Assembly (NCBI RefSeq): GCF_014192055.1
Contig: NZ_JACHXM010000017.1
Location: forward strand, 1 to 64,000
DNA length: 64,000 nt
Source of the DNA: Halomonas organivorans
GTDB taxonomy: Bacteria > Pseudomonadota > Gammaproteobacteria > Pseudomonadales > Halomonadaceae
Direction: 5' to 3'
Positions 35,706-46,430 of the stretch are shown piece after piece (position 1 is the stretch's first letter; the number at the start of each line of letters is the position of its first letter). The notes under the pieces are model-generated. The model saw only the letters and a list, made by a program, of their open reading frames with translations, was not told the origin of the DNA and did not search any database. The translations under genes were made by a program, and so were the position numbers.

Positions 35706-36675
35706 CGGAACCTTCCTCCTTGTCCTTTTGTCGGCCATCACGGGCTAAAGCGTCGCCACCGCGATGGGCTCTGCCGATGCCCCATACCAGGGCGGCACCG
35801 GCCAGCATCAGTGCCACCACGACGGGCAGCTGTGCGGGATCCCCGGTGACCTGGGTAAACCCCGAGGGGGTCAGATAGCGAAAATCGAGGGGGATCATCT
35901 GTCCGTCCGGCCCGAGCTGATAGCGGACCAGTTCCCGCCAGGGCCACAGCACCGGCAGTGAGCCAAGGATGAACCCCACCAGAAGTTGCAGGGTGGCGGT
36001 GTGAAAGCGTTCGAGCAACCAGCACAGCAGCCGCGAGAAGGCGAACAGCCCGATCAGGCAACCACCGCCGAACAGCAAGAGCACCTCCAGGTCGAAGCTA
36101 CGGATCGCTGCCATCACCTTGCCATAAAGCCCCATGGTCAGCAGCAGGAAGCTACCCGACACACCGGGCAACAGCAGCGCGCTGATGGCGATGGCACCCG
36201 CCACCACCAGCACCAGTGCAGGACTGCCGAGCTGGCCGAGCCAGGGCATCAGTGCCGGCAGGGCCTGGGCCAGCAGCAGGCCGACGAGCAACGGCAACAG
36301 GTGCCAGAAACGCCAGTCGGCGGGATGCCGGCCGACCACCAGCGCCGAGGCTGCCACCAGGCCGAAGAAGAAGCCGTCGAGCAGCAGCGGCTGTGCTTCC
36401 ATCAGCCACACCACCAGATGTGCCACGCTGATGAGGCTGGCGGCGATACCCGCCAGTAGCGGCACCAGGAAGGCCAGGTTGAGGTGGGCGACCAGCCCGG
36501 CCACGCCGTCCTGGCGCCAGGCCACGATGGCGCTGGGGCCAAAGCGGCGGATGGTGTAGAGCAGCTCCTCATAGATGCCGGTGACGAAGGCGATGGTGCC
36601 CCCGGAAACACCGGGCACCGCATCCGCGGCCCCCATGCCGGCGCCCCTGAGCAAGAGGCCAATTTGACGCTTCAA
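35698..36675 (-). CDS. DUF368 (PopT-like) undecaprenyl-phosphate transporter
   Basis: A 325-aa integral membrane protein with about nine hydrophobic segments. The family signature GAADAVPGVSGGTIAFVTG sits near the N-terminus (about 16-34) and is echoed by LLLPGVSGSFLLLTMGLYG in the second half, showing the internal repeat. DUF368 proteins (PopT) were recently shown to recycle undecaprenyl phosphate across the inner membrane. The overlap with nlpD suggests cotranscription with envelope and stress genes. It is often absent from this locus in other gammaproteobacteria, so the placement is of interest. Confidence 0.85.
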   Translation of the reverse strand: MKRQIGLLLRGAGMGAADAVPGVSGGTIAFVTGIYEELLYTIRRFGPSAIVAWRQDGVAGLVAHLNLAFLVPLLAGIAASLISVAHLVVWLMEAQPLLLDGFFFGLVAASALVVGRHPADWRFWHLLPLLVGLLLAQALPALMPWLGQLGSPALVLVVAGAIAISALLLPGVSGSFLLLTMGLYGKVMAAIRSFDLEVLLLFGGGCLIGLFAFSRLLCWLLERFHTATLQLLVGFILGSLPVLWPWRELVRYQLGPDGQMIPLDFRYLTPSGFTQVTGDPAQLPVVVALMLAGAALVWGIGRAHRGGDALARDGRQKDKEEGSDA

Positions 36676-36705
36676 GAACTCACTCCCACTTTTCTATTCA
36701 TCTGG

Positions 36706-36738
36706 CAACCGAATCGATCATCCTGATCGATTCGGTTG
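36706..36738. repeat. 15-bp perfect inverted repeat between pcm and the DUF368 gene
   Basis: Arms CAACCGAATCGATCA (36706-36720) and TGATCGATTCGGTTG (36724-36738) around a TCC loop. It is too AT-mixed and lacks a U-tract to be a classic terminator, and lies about 30 bp upstream of the DUF368 start on the minus strand. It may be an operator or an mRNA hairpin affecting that start. Confidence 0.75.
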
Positions 36739-36833
36739 TCGTCCGCGCCACTCTGGCGCAGATACGTGGATCGGCTGGCGTGGCGCGGGCTCGCACCGGC
36801 CTGCCGGCCGGAAGCGGCACGCCCCAGTGCCGC

Positions 36834-36867
36834 GATTAACCCGACATGAAAGCTTGCCGGGTTAATC
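36834..36867 (-). terminator. Inverted repeat just after pcm
   Basis: Ten-bp perfect arms GATTAACCCG / CGGGTTAATC with a 14-base spacer, beginning 2 bases after the pcm stop. No U-tract follows. It may be a weak terminator separating pcm from the DUF368-nlpD-rpoS genes. The rest of this 193-bp gap holds a CCGGCCTGCCGGCCGG palindrome and no gene. Confidence 0.45.
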
Positions 36868-36868
36868 A

Positions 36869-37504
36869 TCAACGGATGACGCCTTCCAGCAGCGGCACGA
36901 AACGCACGCGCTCGAGGCGCTGCTTCTCGAACCGGTCGCCCTGTCGACGCACCCGTACCAGCCACTGTTCGCCATCGCGGGATGCCAAGGGGGCGATCAG
37001 CACCCCGCCATCCGCCAGTTGAGCGAGCAGCGGCTCGGGCAATGCGCTGGCACAGGCCGTCAGCAGGATGACCTCGAAGGGCGCCGCCTCAGGCCAGCCG
37101 TGCCCCCCATCGGCCAGGCGCAACCGTGCGTTGTGCACGGCGAGCAGTCGTAGCCGCTCCCCGGCGCGGCGATGCAGGGCATTGATTCGCTCCACCGACC
37201 AGAGTTCCGTCACCAGTCGCGCGAGCACCAGGGTCTGGTAGCCGGATCCGGTGCCGATCTCCAGCACTCGCCCGGGGGCCTCCTCGAGGACCAGTTCGGT
37301 CATGCGCGCCACGATCCATGGCTGGGACAGCGTCTGGCCGTGGCCAATGGGCAGCGAAGTATCCTCATAGGCGCGATGCGCCAGCGCCTCGTCGAGAAAC
37401 AGATGCCGCGGCTCGCTGGCCATCACCTCCAGCACCCGGCGATCGGCGATGCCCTGGCGAGCCAGTCGGTCGGCCATGCGATCGCGAGTTCGCTGCGACG
37501 TCAT
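36869..37504 (-). CDS. pcm: Protein-L-isoaspartate O-methyltransferase
   Basis: A 211-aa repair enzyme that methylates isoaspartyl residues in aged proteins using S-adenosylmethionine. The SAM motif is VLEIGTGSGYQTLVLA; HRAYEDTSLPIGHGQTLSQP is the substrate-binding stretch. I chose ATG 37504 because MTSQRTRDRM matches the usual N-terminus and AAGG lies seven bases upstream. ATG 37561, 14 bases inside the surE end, is an alternative adding 19 residues. It is part of the surE-pcm-nlpD-rpoS stationary-phase block. Confidence 0.92.
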   Translation of the reverse strand: MTSQRTRDRMADRLARQGIADRRVLEVMASEPRHLFLDEALAHRAYEDTSLPIGHGQTLSQPWIVARMTELVLEEAPGRVLEIGTGSGYQTLVLARLVTELWSVERINALHRRAGERLRLLAVHNARLRLADGGHGWPEAAPFEVILLTACASALPEPLLAQLADGGVLIAPLASRDGEQWLVRVRRQGDRFEKQRLERVRFVPLLEGVIR

Positions 37505-37547
37505 GCCGATGCCTTGCATCAGGCCGGGGCGCAGGCTGTGTCGGGAG

Positions 37548-38294
37548 TCAGGTGAGCGCATCCAACCATTCCTGCACGTCGTCGCGCGCGGCATGCCGGG
37601 TCAGGTCGGTCTGCAGCGGCGTGATGGACACGTAGCCCGCCTCGACGGCGGCAAAGTCGGTATCCGGGCCATCATCGGCGTTCTCGCCCACGGCGGCGAT
37701 CCAGTAACGCTTTCGCCCGCGCGGATCGCGAACCTCCAGCGGCTCGGCCGCCGGTCCGCGATACCCCAGCCGGGTCACGCGCAGGCCGCGGATCTCGTCC
37801 CAGGGCAGGTCCGGCACGTTGACGTTGAGCAGGCTGCGCGGCGGCAGCGAGAGCCGGTCGGCGACCCCGACCAGGCTCGCCGCCACTCGCCCCGCGGTGT
37901 CGAAGTGCCGGTGCCCCACCAGCGACATGGCGATGGCGGTCATGCCCAGGTTGCGCCCTTCCATGGCGGCGGCCACGGTCCCCGAATAGAGGACGTCGTC
38001 GCCCAGGTTACCGCCATGATTGATCCCCGAGATCACCAGGTCGGGCCGCTCCTCCCAGACGCCGTTGACGCCCAGGTAGACGCAGTCCGCCGGGGTGCCG
38101 TCGACGCTGTAGAAGCCGTTGTCCAGCGTCGACAGCGCCAGGGGACGTGACAGGGTCAGGGAATTGCTGGCCCCGCTCTTGTCGCGGTCGGGGGCCACCA
38201 CGCGCAGCCGCGCATGGGGAGCCAGGGCGTCATGCAGGGCACGCAGGCCCGGGGCATGTACCCCGTCATCGTTGGATAGCAACAGTCGACGCAT
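37548..38294 (-). CDS. surE: 5'/3'-nucleotidase SurE
   Basis: A 248-aa survival-protein phosphatase acting on nucleoside monophosphates. The metal-binding Asp pair is [11 protein letters not shown] at the N-terminus; [12 protein letters not shown] and [19 protein letters not shown] complete the active site. ATG 38294 has AGGAGG upstream. It overlaps the 3' end of truD by 29 bp, indicating tight coupling in the ispDF-truD-surE-pcm operon. Confidence 0.96.
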   Translation of the reverse strand: MRRLLLSNDDGVHAPGLRALHDALAPHARLRVVAPDRDKSGASNSLTLSRPLALSTLDNGFYSVDGTPADCVYLGVNGVWEERPDLVISGINHGGNLGDDVLYSGTVAAAMEGRNLGMTAIAMSLVGHRHFDTAGRVAASLVGVADRLSLPPRSLLNVNVPDLPWDEIRGLRVTRLGYRGPAAEPLEVRDPRGRKRYWIAAVGENADDGPDTDFAAVEAGYVSITPLQTDLTRHAARDDVQEWLDALT

Positions 38295-39399
38295 CCACGC
38301 CTCCTCTGTCGGCACCCTCGGCGGAGGGGTGGAAATTCAGTGTCGGATGGGCGATCAGCTCGCGCAGCACCGCGGTGGCGAAGGCCCCTCGAGGCAGCGT
38401 GAAGGACAGCCAGGCCTCGCCCTCGCCGGGCTCGAGGCGCGGCGCCGCCAGGCGCAGGCGCAGCGGCCGTCGCGCCATCTTCACGCCGGCCCTCTCGAGC
38501 CCCGTGCACAGCCCGGGATGGGCCTCACGCAGAGCCTGCTCATGGGCCAGCGCCGCGTCCCGGGCTATCGACTCGCCCTGCCCCCAGAGCACGCCGCTGG
38601 GGTGCAGGTCCAGCCGCTCGGCGCGCTCGAGCAGCGACGCATCGATGGCCTCGGCGACGAAGCGACTCGCCGAGCCGTCGAGCACCACCGCCTCCCCCGA
38701 AAGCGGCACGTTCCAACTGTTGTCGGCGATGCGCGCCGCCAGCAGCTCGTTGAACAGATAGCTGCGCGCTGCGGAGAGCAGCATGCCGTCGCGGTCGTCA
38801 CGCTTGCGCCAGCCGCGCGCCAGCAGGCTGGCCGCGCGATGCAGGTTGCGCCCGTCGGGGCCGAAACGCTGGGGTCCGAAGTAGTTGGCCACCCCATGAT
38901 GGCATAGCCAATCCCAGCGTTCGGCGAGCCCCGGGTCATCCAGGGCCTCGCCGGTGAGGCGCAACCGAAAACGATTGGCGGCGTGCACGCCGCGCTTGAG
39001 CTTGCGGGGATGTCGGGTCACCTCGAGCAGCGTCAGCGGCAGCTCCGCCAGCCGGGCATCCAGGTCGCCCGGCGCCTCGCGGCCGGGCAGGTGCACCGAG
39101 AACCACTGACGGGTCACCGCGTGGCGATCCTTCATCCCGGCGTAGCCGACGTCCCTCGGCGTCACCTCGCAGGCCTTGGCCAATCGACGAGCGACCATGG
39201 CGGTGGTCAGATCGCGTTTTTCCAGCCACAGCCACAGGTGCTCGCCCTGTCCCTCGGGTTCGAACCCCAGATATTCCTCGACCCGGAAATCCTCGGGCGT
39301 GGCCCGATAGCCGCCGGAAAGTGGCGCGCCAAAACGCGCGTCCAGTACCCGCGGCCAGCGGGGCGGCCAGGCGATCGTCGCCTCCTTGCGTTCACTCAT
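38266..39399 (-). CDS. truD: tRNA pseudouridine-13 synthase TruD
   Basis: A 377-aa pseudouridine synthase that modifies U13 of tRNA-Glu. The catalytic Asp is in [14 protein letters not shown] (Asp91). Also present are [18 protein letters not shown] and the insertion-domain stretch [12 protein letters not shown] 39399 is preceded by GGAGG; an in-frame GTG at 39405 is less likely. It overlaps ispF by 8 bp and surE by 29 bp. Confidence 0.95.
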   Translation of the reverse strand: MSERKEATIAWPPRWPRVLDARFGAPLSGGYRATPEDFRVEEYLGFEPEGQGEHLWLWLEKRDLTTAMVARRLAKACEVTPRDVGYAGMKDRHAVTRQWFSVHLPGREAPGDLDARLAELPLTLLEVTRHPRKLKRGVHAANRFRLRLTGEALDDPGLAERWDWLCHHGVANYFGPQRFGPDGRNLHRAASLLARGWRKRDDRDGMLLSAARSYLFNELLAARIADNSWNVPLSGEAVVLDGSASRFVAEAIDASLLERAERLDLHPSGVLWGQGESIARDAALAHEQALREAHPGLCTGLERAGVKMARRPLRLRLAAPRLEPGEGEAWLSFTLPRGAFATAVLRELIAHPTLNFHPSAEGADRGGVDASTVAIQR

Positions 39400-39880
39400 C
39401 GGCACCCTCCCCGACGAGCAGGGCGACCGCTTCGGCGGCGATGCCCTCGCCGCGGCCGGTGAAGCCCAGGCGCTCGGTGGTGGTGGCCTTGACGTTCACC
39501 GCACCGCGCGCGACCGCCAGATCGGCGGCGATGGCCTCGGCCATCGCCTCGACGTGGGGGGCGAGCTTCGGCGCCTGGGCCATCACGGTGGCGTCCAGAT
39601 TGCCGACCCGAAAGCCCGCCTCGTGCACCTGCGCGACTACCCGGCGCAGCAGCTCGCGGCTGTCGGCTCCGGCCCAGGCCGGATCGGTGTCGGGAAAATG
39701 GCGGCCGATATCGCCCAGCGCGCAGGCACCGAGCAGGGCATCGCAGATCGCGTGGAGCAGCACATCGCCGTCGGAATGGGCGATGAACCCGCGGTCGAAG
39801 GGAATGGCGACGCCGCCAATCCTCAGGTGGTCGCCCTCGCCGAAGCGATGGACATCGAAGCCGTGGCCGATTCGCATCAT
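39392..39880 (-). CDS. ispF: 2-C-methyl-D-erythritol 2,4-cyclodiphosphate synthase
   Basis: A 162-aa trimeric zinc enzyme of the MEP isoprenoid pathway. The metal ligands are in GHGFDVHRF, and [18 protein letters not shown] is the conserved core; [20 protein letters not shown] is the C-terminal signature. Its start overlaps the ispD stop by 4 bp. Confidence 0.97.
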   Translation of the reverse strand: MMRIGHGFDVHRFGEGDHLRIGGVAIPFDRGFIAHSDGDVLLHAICDALLGACALGDIGRHFPDTDPAWAGADSRELLRRVVAQVHEAGFRVGNLDATVMAQAPKLAPHVEAMAEAIAADLAVARGAVNVKATTTERLGFTGRGEGIAAEAVALLVGEGADE

Positions 39881-40605
39881 GCGCTATCGTTCCTGTCTGC
39901 GTGGTGATCGTGCATCCCCTGGGCGGCGAGGATCGCCTCGGCCAGCGCCAGATCCTCGGGATGGGTGATCTTGAGGTTGTCGCGGCGGCCGGCCACCAGG
40001 CACGGCGAGAGACCGAGGGCCTCCACCGCCGAGGCCTCGTCGGTGACCGACACGCCACGTTCGGCGGCATCATGCAGGGCGCGACGCAGCAGTCCGAAGG
40101 CGAAGCCCTGAGGCGTCAGGGCATGCCATAGGCCGTCTCGGGGTTCGGTGCCAGACACGCGCCCGGCACCGTCGTCACGCTTCATGGTGTCGGCCACCGG
40201 TACGGCCAGCAGGCCCCCCACCGGATCTGCGGCGACCGTCGCCACCAGCCGGCGCAGGTCGTCGACCCGTACGCAGGGCCGGGCCACGTCGTGGACCAGT
40301 ATCGGGTCGCCCTCTTGGGCCTCCCCGGCGATGGCGGCCAGGGCGTTGGCCACCGAATCGGCGCGTTCGCTCCCGCCGGGCACTCGCCGCCAGTCGGCGA
40401 AGGGCACCTCGGCCGGGTCGAAATGCGCATCGTCGGGATCCAGGCACAGACACAGCCTTGCTGCCGGAAAGGCGGCATGCAGGCGCGCCAGGGTGCATGC
40501 CAACACCGTGCGGCCGGCCAGCGACAGGTACTGCTTGGGAACGGCCGCCCTCATGCGGCGTCCGCGTCCCGCGGCCGGCACCACCAGCCAGAGTCGCTCG
40601 CTCAA
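39877..40605 (-). CDS. ispD: 2-C-methyl-D-erythritol 4-phosphate cytidylyltransferase
   Basis: A 242-aa enzyme that transfers CMP to MEP, two steps before IspF. The nucleotide-binding motif [19 protein letters not shown] lies at the N-terminus, and VHDVARPCV and [12 protein letters not shown] are family stretches. Start and stop overlap ftsB and ispF by 4 bp each, forming the conserved ftsB-ispD-ispF chain. Confidence 0.96.
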   Translation of the reverse strand: MSERLWLVVPAAGRGRRMRAAVPKQYLSLAGRTVLACTLARLHAAFPAARLCLCLDPDDAHFDPAEVPFADWRRVPGGSERADSVANALAAIAGEAQEGDPILVHDVARPCVRVDDLRRLVATVAADPVGGLLAVPVADTMKRDDGAGRVSGTEPRDGLWHALTPQGFAFGLLRRALHDAAERGVSVTDEASAVEALGLSPCLVAGRRDNLKITHPEDLALAEAILAAQGMHDHHADRNDSA

Positions 40606-40901
40606 GGCGCCCCTCCCTCGCCCGGGCCGGCATCCGGCACCCAGAAGAACTGCTCGTCGCGGCGCACCATGCCGATGTCGCTGCGTGCCCGCTCCTCGAT
40701 GGCATCCAGGCCGTTCTTGAGATCGACCACCTCGGCGGCGAGACGGTCATTGCGCGCCCGCAGCGGCGCATTCTCGGCTTCCAGGCGATCCACCCGCTGG
40801 CGCACTTCGGCCAGCTCGCGCAGTCCGCCCTCGCCTAGCCACAGGCGATACTGCAACAGCGCCTGGAGGGCGATGAGCACGATGGCCAGCCACTTGAGCA
40901 T
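40602..40901 (-). CDS. ftsB: Cell division protein FtsB
   Basis: A 99-aa bitopic inner-membrane divisome protein. An N-terminal membrane helix (about 3-19) is followed by a coiled coil (RQRVDRLEAENAPLRARNDR) and a short periplasmic tail with ERARSDIGMVRRDEQFF. FtsB forms the FtsQLB subcomplex that activates septal peptidoglycan synthesis. Its position before ispD is typical; eno would normally be upstream but is not here. Confidence 0.94.
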   Translation of the reverse strand: MLKWLAIVLIALQALLQYRLWLGEGGLRELAEVRQRVDRLEAENAPLRARNDRLAAEVVDLKNGLDAIEERARSDIGMVRRDEQFFWVPDAGPGEGGAP

Positions 40902-40983
40902 GAAGAGGATCCGTCACCAGGGAATTCGAAGGCGTAGTATGCCATCTTCCCCCGACCGCCTCATCCACGAAAGCCCCTGACGC

Positions 40984-42123
40984 TCACCGACAAACGCGAA
41001 ACGGCAGGGCCTCTCCGGCGGCCTCGATATAGGCCGCGACGTGCTCGGCCTCCTCGTCGCAGAAGCGCGCTACCCCGGCGCGCAGGCGCGGGTCGGCGAT
41101 ATGGTGAAGCGAGGTCAGCCGGCGGGGCGCAAAACCTCGCGCCAGCTTGTGCTCGCCCTGGGTGCCGGGATCGAAGCGCTGCAGGCCGCGGGCCAGACAG
41201 TGCTCGATGCCCTGGTAGTAGCAGGTCTCGAAGTGCAGGCCGTCGGCCTCGATCTCGCTGCCCCAGTAGCGGCCATAGAGGGTATGGCAGCCCTGCAGGC
41301 ACAGCGCCGCGGCCACCGGCCGCCCTTCCATTCGCGCCTGGACGAGCACCAGCGCCTCGGGCAGGTGGTGACGCAGACGAGCGAAGAAGGCCTCGTTGAG
41401 ATAGCCCTGCCGCCCGCGTTCCAGGTAGGTGATCTGATAGCAGCGATAGAAATGCGCCAGGTCGGCCTCGCCGATCGCTTCGCCCTCCAGGCGGTGCAGG
41501 GTCAAGCCCTGCTCGGCGACTCGACGGCGCTCGCGGCGGATGGCCTTGCGCCGCTTGGAGGTCAGGGCGGCCAGGAAGCCGTCGAAGTCGCCGAAGCCAT
41601 GATCCTGCCACTGGAACTGCACCCCGGCGCGGGGAATCAGGTCGGGCCGGGCCTCGCGCCAGGCGGCGACCTCGCCCTCCTCGGCGAACAGCAGGTGCCA
41701 GCTCGACAGCGCCGCGTTTTCCCAGCCCTCGGCCAGACAGCGGCGCGCGTCGAGGGGATCGACGTCCGCGGCCAGTGCCAGCCGAGGCCCCGGCGCCGGC
41801 GTGAAAGGGATGGCGCTGAGCCCCTTGGGATAGTAGCGCCCCCCGGCCCGCTCCCAGGCATCGGCCCAGGCCCAGTCGAAAACGTATTCGCCGAAGGAAT
41901 GCTGCTTGTGATAATGGGGCAGCAGACCGACCAGGGTATCGCCGCGCCACAGGGTCAGGTGACGCGGCGTCCAGCCGGTATCGGCACTTACCGCGCCGCT
42001 GGCTTCCAGGGCATGCAGGAACTCGTGTCGCAGGAAAGGATGATCGTCGCCCACCAGGGCGTTCCAGGCCGACGCCGGCACCTCGGCGACAGCGGGTAGC
42101 TCGACGAGACACAGTCGACTCAT
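40984..42123 (-). CDS. FemAB/GNAT-fold protein (COG3146 family)
   Basis: A 379-aa cytoplasmic protein of the double-GNAT-fold family (PF04339) often named peptidogalycan biosynthesis protein. Recognisable stretches are PFLRHEFLHALE, YVFDWAWADAWERAGGRYYP, KRRKAIRRERRRV and GRYWGSEIEADGLHFETCYY. The activity is not established; transfer of an acyl or aminoacyl group is a guess from the fold. ATG 42123 has GGGAG upstream and fits the family N-terminus. It sits 82 bp before ftsB on the same strand and is divergent from edd. Confidence 0.82.
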   Translation of the reverse strand: MSRLCLVELPAVAEVPASAWNALVGDDHPFLRHEFLHALEASGAVSADTGWTPRHLTLWRGDTLVGLLPHYHKQHSFGEYVFDWAWADAWERAGGRYYPKGLSAIPFTPAPGPRLALAADVDPLDARRCLAEGWENAALSSWHLLFAEEGEVAAWREARPDLIPRAGVQFQWQDHGFGDFDGFLAALTSKRRKAIRRERRRVAEQGLTLHRLEGEAIGEADLAHFYRCYQITYLERGRQGYLNEAFFARLRHHLPEALVLVQARMEGRPVAAALCLQGCHTLYGRYWGSEIEADGLHFETCYYQGIEHCLARGLQRFDPGTQGEHKLARGFAPRRLTSLHHIADPRLRAGVARFCDEEAEHVAAYIEAAGEALPFRVCR

Positions 42124-42300
42124 GGGGACTCCCGACGGGGGCCGGCTGACAACAGGCCGGCGCAAGACCTACATTGTGCCCTAGTAGACGGTCGGGGTTA
42201 ACGCCGCCCCCGCCAGCATGGCGTCGACACCCGCCGGCCCCGGACCGTGCACCGGGCCACGACGCCGCCCGCCCGACGGCCGGCATCCAGCCCGATTCAA

Positions 42301-42315
42301 GGTAAATTAATTACA
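42301..42315 (+). promoter_or_regulatory. HexR-like operator upstream of edd
   Basis: GGTAAATTAATTACA matches 12 of 15 positions of the gammaproteobacterial HexR consensus TGTAATTAAATTACA, as remembered. It lies 92 bp before the edd start, in the 283-bp divergent gap (42124-42406) whose right third is AT-rich. HexR represses Entner-Doudoroff genes until 2-keto-3-deoxy-6-phosphogluconate appears. hexR itself is not in the window. No other feature was seen in this gap. Confidence 0.45.
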
Positions 42316-42406
42316 ACTATAGCCGTATAGCCCTACCCATTCCGACTTTTCGCCGCTATTTTTGTTAAACTTACGAAATCATTCGTTTCCCATGCCGAGG
42401 TGCCCC

Positions 42407-44293
<1,887 letters not shown>

Positions 44294-44302
44294 GGAACTC
44301 CC

Positions 44303-44429
44303 GCCATGACACGACCCGCCCTGTCCGGTAGAAACATCGAGAGGGGCGGCACCATGGCGGGCCACCTTGGCCGAGCCCTAGGCTAGCCCCTGAGAAGACC
44401 CGAGACGAAGCCATGACACGACCCGCCCT
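44303..44429. repeat. 20-bp direct repeat duplicating the start of glk
   Basis: GCCATGACACGACCCGCCCT occurs at 44303-44322 and again at 44410-44429, where it is the true glk start. The upstream copy opens a 26-codon frame (44306-44386, [10 protein letters not shown]...) ending in TAG. The identity covers the start codon and the first five codons plus the base of the sixth. Probably a duplication scar; a leader peptide is possible. Confidence 0.8.
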
Positions 44430-45378
44430 TATCGGCGACATCGGCGGTACCAACGCCCGCCTCGCCCTGGTCACGCCGGGGGCCTTCGAGCCCCACGACA
44501 TCCTGAGCCTGCCCTGCGCCGACTACCCCGGCCTGGTCGAAGCGGTGCGCGACTATCTGGAGCGGGTCGGCGCCGTGGGCGATGCCGCCCCGCGCGAGGC
44601 CTGCCTGGCATTCGCCTGCCCGATCCGCGGCGACCGGATCAAGATGACCAACAACCCCTGGTCGTTTTCTCGATCCGAGGTCCAGGCGGCCCTGGGGCTG
44701 ACGCTGTTCAAGGCGATCAACGACTTCACCGCCCAGGCCCTGGGCGTGCCCCACGTGGCCGATGACGACCTGTTCGAGGTTCAGCCCGGCGAGGCGATTC
44801 CCCATGCCGCGCGGCTGGTGATCGGCCCCGGCACCGGTCTCGGCGTGGCCGGCGTCTTTCCCGGCCGCCACGCCTGGATCCCGCTGGCCACCGAGGGCGG
44901 CCACGTGACCTTCGCCCCCACCGACGAGCGCGAGCACAACCTGCTGCGCCACTTCCGCAACCGCTACGGCCGCATCTCGGTGGAGCGGCTGTTGTGCGGC
45001 CAGGGGCTGCTCGACCTCTACCTGGCGCACTGCTCGCTGAAGGGCACCAACCCGCGCTACTCGACGCCCGCCGAGGTGACCGAGGCGGCCGGCGACGACA
45101 GTGTGGCTCGTGATACCCTGCTGCGTTTCCTGAAGATTCTCGGCGACGTCAGCGGCGATGCCGCTCTCACCATGGGCGCCCGAGGCGGGGTCTACCTGTG
45201 CGGCGGCATCCTGCCGCGGCTGCTCGACTGGCTGCCGCAGAGCCGCTTCCGCGAGGCCTTCGCCGACAAGGGCCGCATGAGCGCCTATACCGCCGAGCTC
45301 CCGGTCCGGGTGGTCACCGCCCCCTGGACGGGCCTGCTGGGCGCCGCCGAGGCCCTGCACAATGAGGAGGTCGAATGA
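44413..45378 (+). CDS. glk: Glucokinase
   Basis: A 321-aa hexokinase-fold enzyme of the proteobacterial Glk family that makes glucose-6-phosphate from glucose and ATP. The phosphate-1 motif is IGDIGGTNARLAL at the N-terminus; NDFTAQALGVP, IGPGTGLGVAGVFPG and ATEGGHVTFAPTDERE are family signatures. It follows edd after 119 bp and overlaps the mutarotase gene by 4 bp. Confidence 0.95.
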   Translation: MTRPALIGDIGGTNARLALVTPGAFEPHDILSLPCADYPGLVEAVRDYLERVGAVGDAAPREACLAFACPIRGDRIKMTNNPWSFSRSEVQAALGLTLFKAINDFTAQALGVPHVADDDLFEVQPGEAIPHAARLVIGPGTGLGVAGVFPGRHAWIPLATEGGHVTFAPTDEREHNLLRHFRNRYGRISVERLLCGQGLLDLYLAHCSLKGTNPRYSTPAEVTEAAGDDSVARDTLLRFLKILGDVSGDAALTMGARGGVYLCGGILPRLLDWLPQSRFREAFADKGRMSAYTAELPVRVVTAPWTGLLGAAEALHNEEVE

Positions 45379-46430
45379 TTCCCGCATCTCTGCGCGCCCT
45401 GCTGGACGCCACCGACGGACAACGCCGCGCCGAATGGGCCGGCCGCGAGGTATGGCTGGCCCGCGAGGCCTGGGGCGAACTCGTGGTGTCGCTCCAGGGC
45501 GCCCAGGTGCTTCACTATCTACCCGCGCCCGAAGACGCGCGCGCTGAGGGCTCGCTTTCTAATGCGCCCGAAGATGCACAAGCCGCAGGCGCCTCACCGT
45601 CGCCCGAAGACGCGACCGCTGAAGGCTCGCTATCCAATGCGCCGCTCTCTAACGCGTCCGAAGACACGCGAACGCGCAGCCCGGATCAGAGCGAGGAAGC
45701 CCTGGTGGCCGGCGGCTGGCTGTGGGTCACGCCCACGCCCCAGGCGCTGCCCGGCGCCATCCGCGGCGGCATCCCGCTGTGCTGGCCGTGGTTCGCCGAT
45801 GAGAACACCGCCGACGAGTCCCCGGACCGTTCCGGTCCGATGCACGGCCCGGCGCGCAAGGCCGACTGGCGCCTGGATGCCGTGGACGAGCACGAGGAGG
45901 GCGTCGAGCTGCATCTCTCGCCGCTCGAGCGCCTGCACTCCCAGCTGGTGCCGCGGGCGGTGATCCAGGCCAACGCCAAGCGCCTGCACGTGGAGCTGGT
46001 CACCGAGCATGTCGGCGAAACCCCGGTCAAGATCACCGGCGCCCTGCACAGCTACCTGGCGGTGGACGACGCCAGGGCCTGCCGGATCGAGGGACTCGCC
46101 GGCGCCCGCTACCTGGACAAGCTCGCCGACTTCGCCGAGCGCGAACAGCAGGGCGAGCTCGGCGTTCGCGGCGGGCTGGACCGCATCTACCACACCAACG
46201 CCGAGCTCACCCTGGACGACGGCAGCCAACGGCTGCGCGTTGCCCGGCAGGGCAGCGATTCGGCGGTGGTGTGGAACCCGGGCGACGACCGGCCGGCGGA
46301 CACCTCGGCCGCCGCCGGCCGCCGCTTCCTGTGCATCGAATCCGCCAACACCCGGCTCGACCCGGTGTGGCTGGTGCCCGGCGCCCAGCACCTGCTGGGC
46401 ACCACCCTCTCCCTGGCGAACGACGCATGA
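45375..46430 (+). CDS. D-hexose-6-phosphate mutarotase (YeaD-like) with repetitive insertion
   Basis: A 351-aa aldose-1-epimerase-fold protein that should interconvert alpha and beta forms of hexose-6-phosphates. Core motifs are GAIRGGIPLCWPWF, GPMHGPARKADWRL, ITGALHSYLAVDD and VWNPG. Residues 51-109 (45525-45701) form an insertion rich in Pro, Glu, Asp, Ala and Ser, with repeats of PEDA(x)AEGSLSNAP, placed between HYLP and GGWLWVTP, which are adjacent in normal members. The reading frame is intact and the catalytic core is not interrupted. The start overlaps glk by 4 bp. Confidence 0.9.
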   Translation: MIPASLRALLDATDGQRRAEWAGREVWLAREAWGELVVSLQGAQVLHYLPAPEDARAEGSLSNAPEDAQAAGASPSPEDATAEGSLSNAPLSNASEDTRTRSPDQSEEALVAGGWLWVTPTPQALPGAIRGGIPLCWPWFADENTADESPDRSGPMHGPARKADWRLDAVDEHEEGVELHLSPLERLHSQLVPRAVIQANAKRLHVELVTEHVGETPVKITGALHSYLAVDDARACRIEGLAGARYLDKLADFAEREQQGELGVRGGLDRIYHTNAELTLDDGSQRLRVARQGSDSAVVWNPGDDRPADTSAAAGRRFLCIESANTRLDPVWLVPGAQHLLGTTLSLANDA

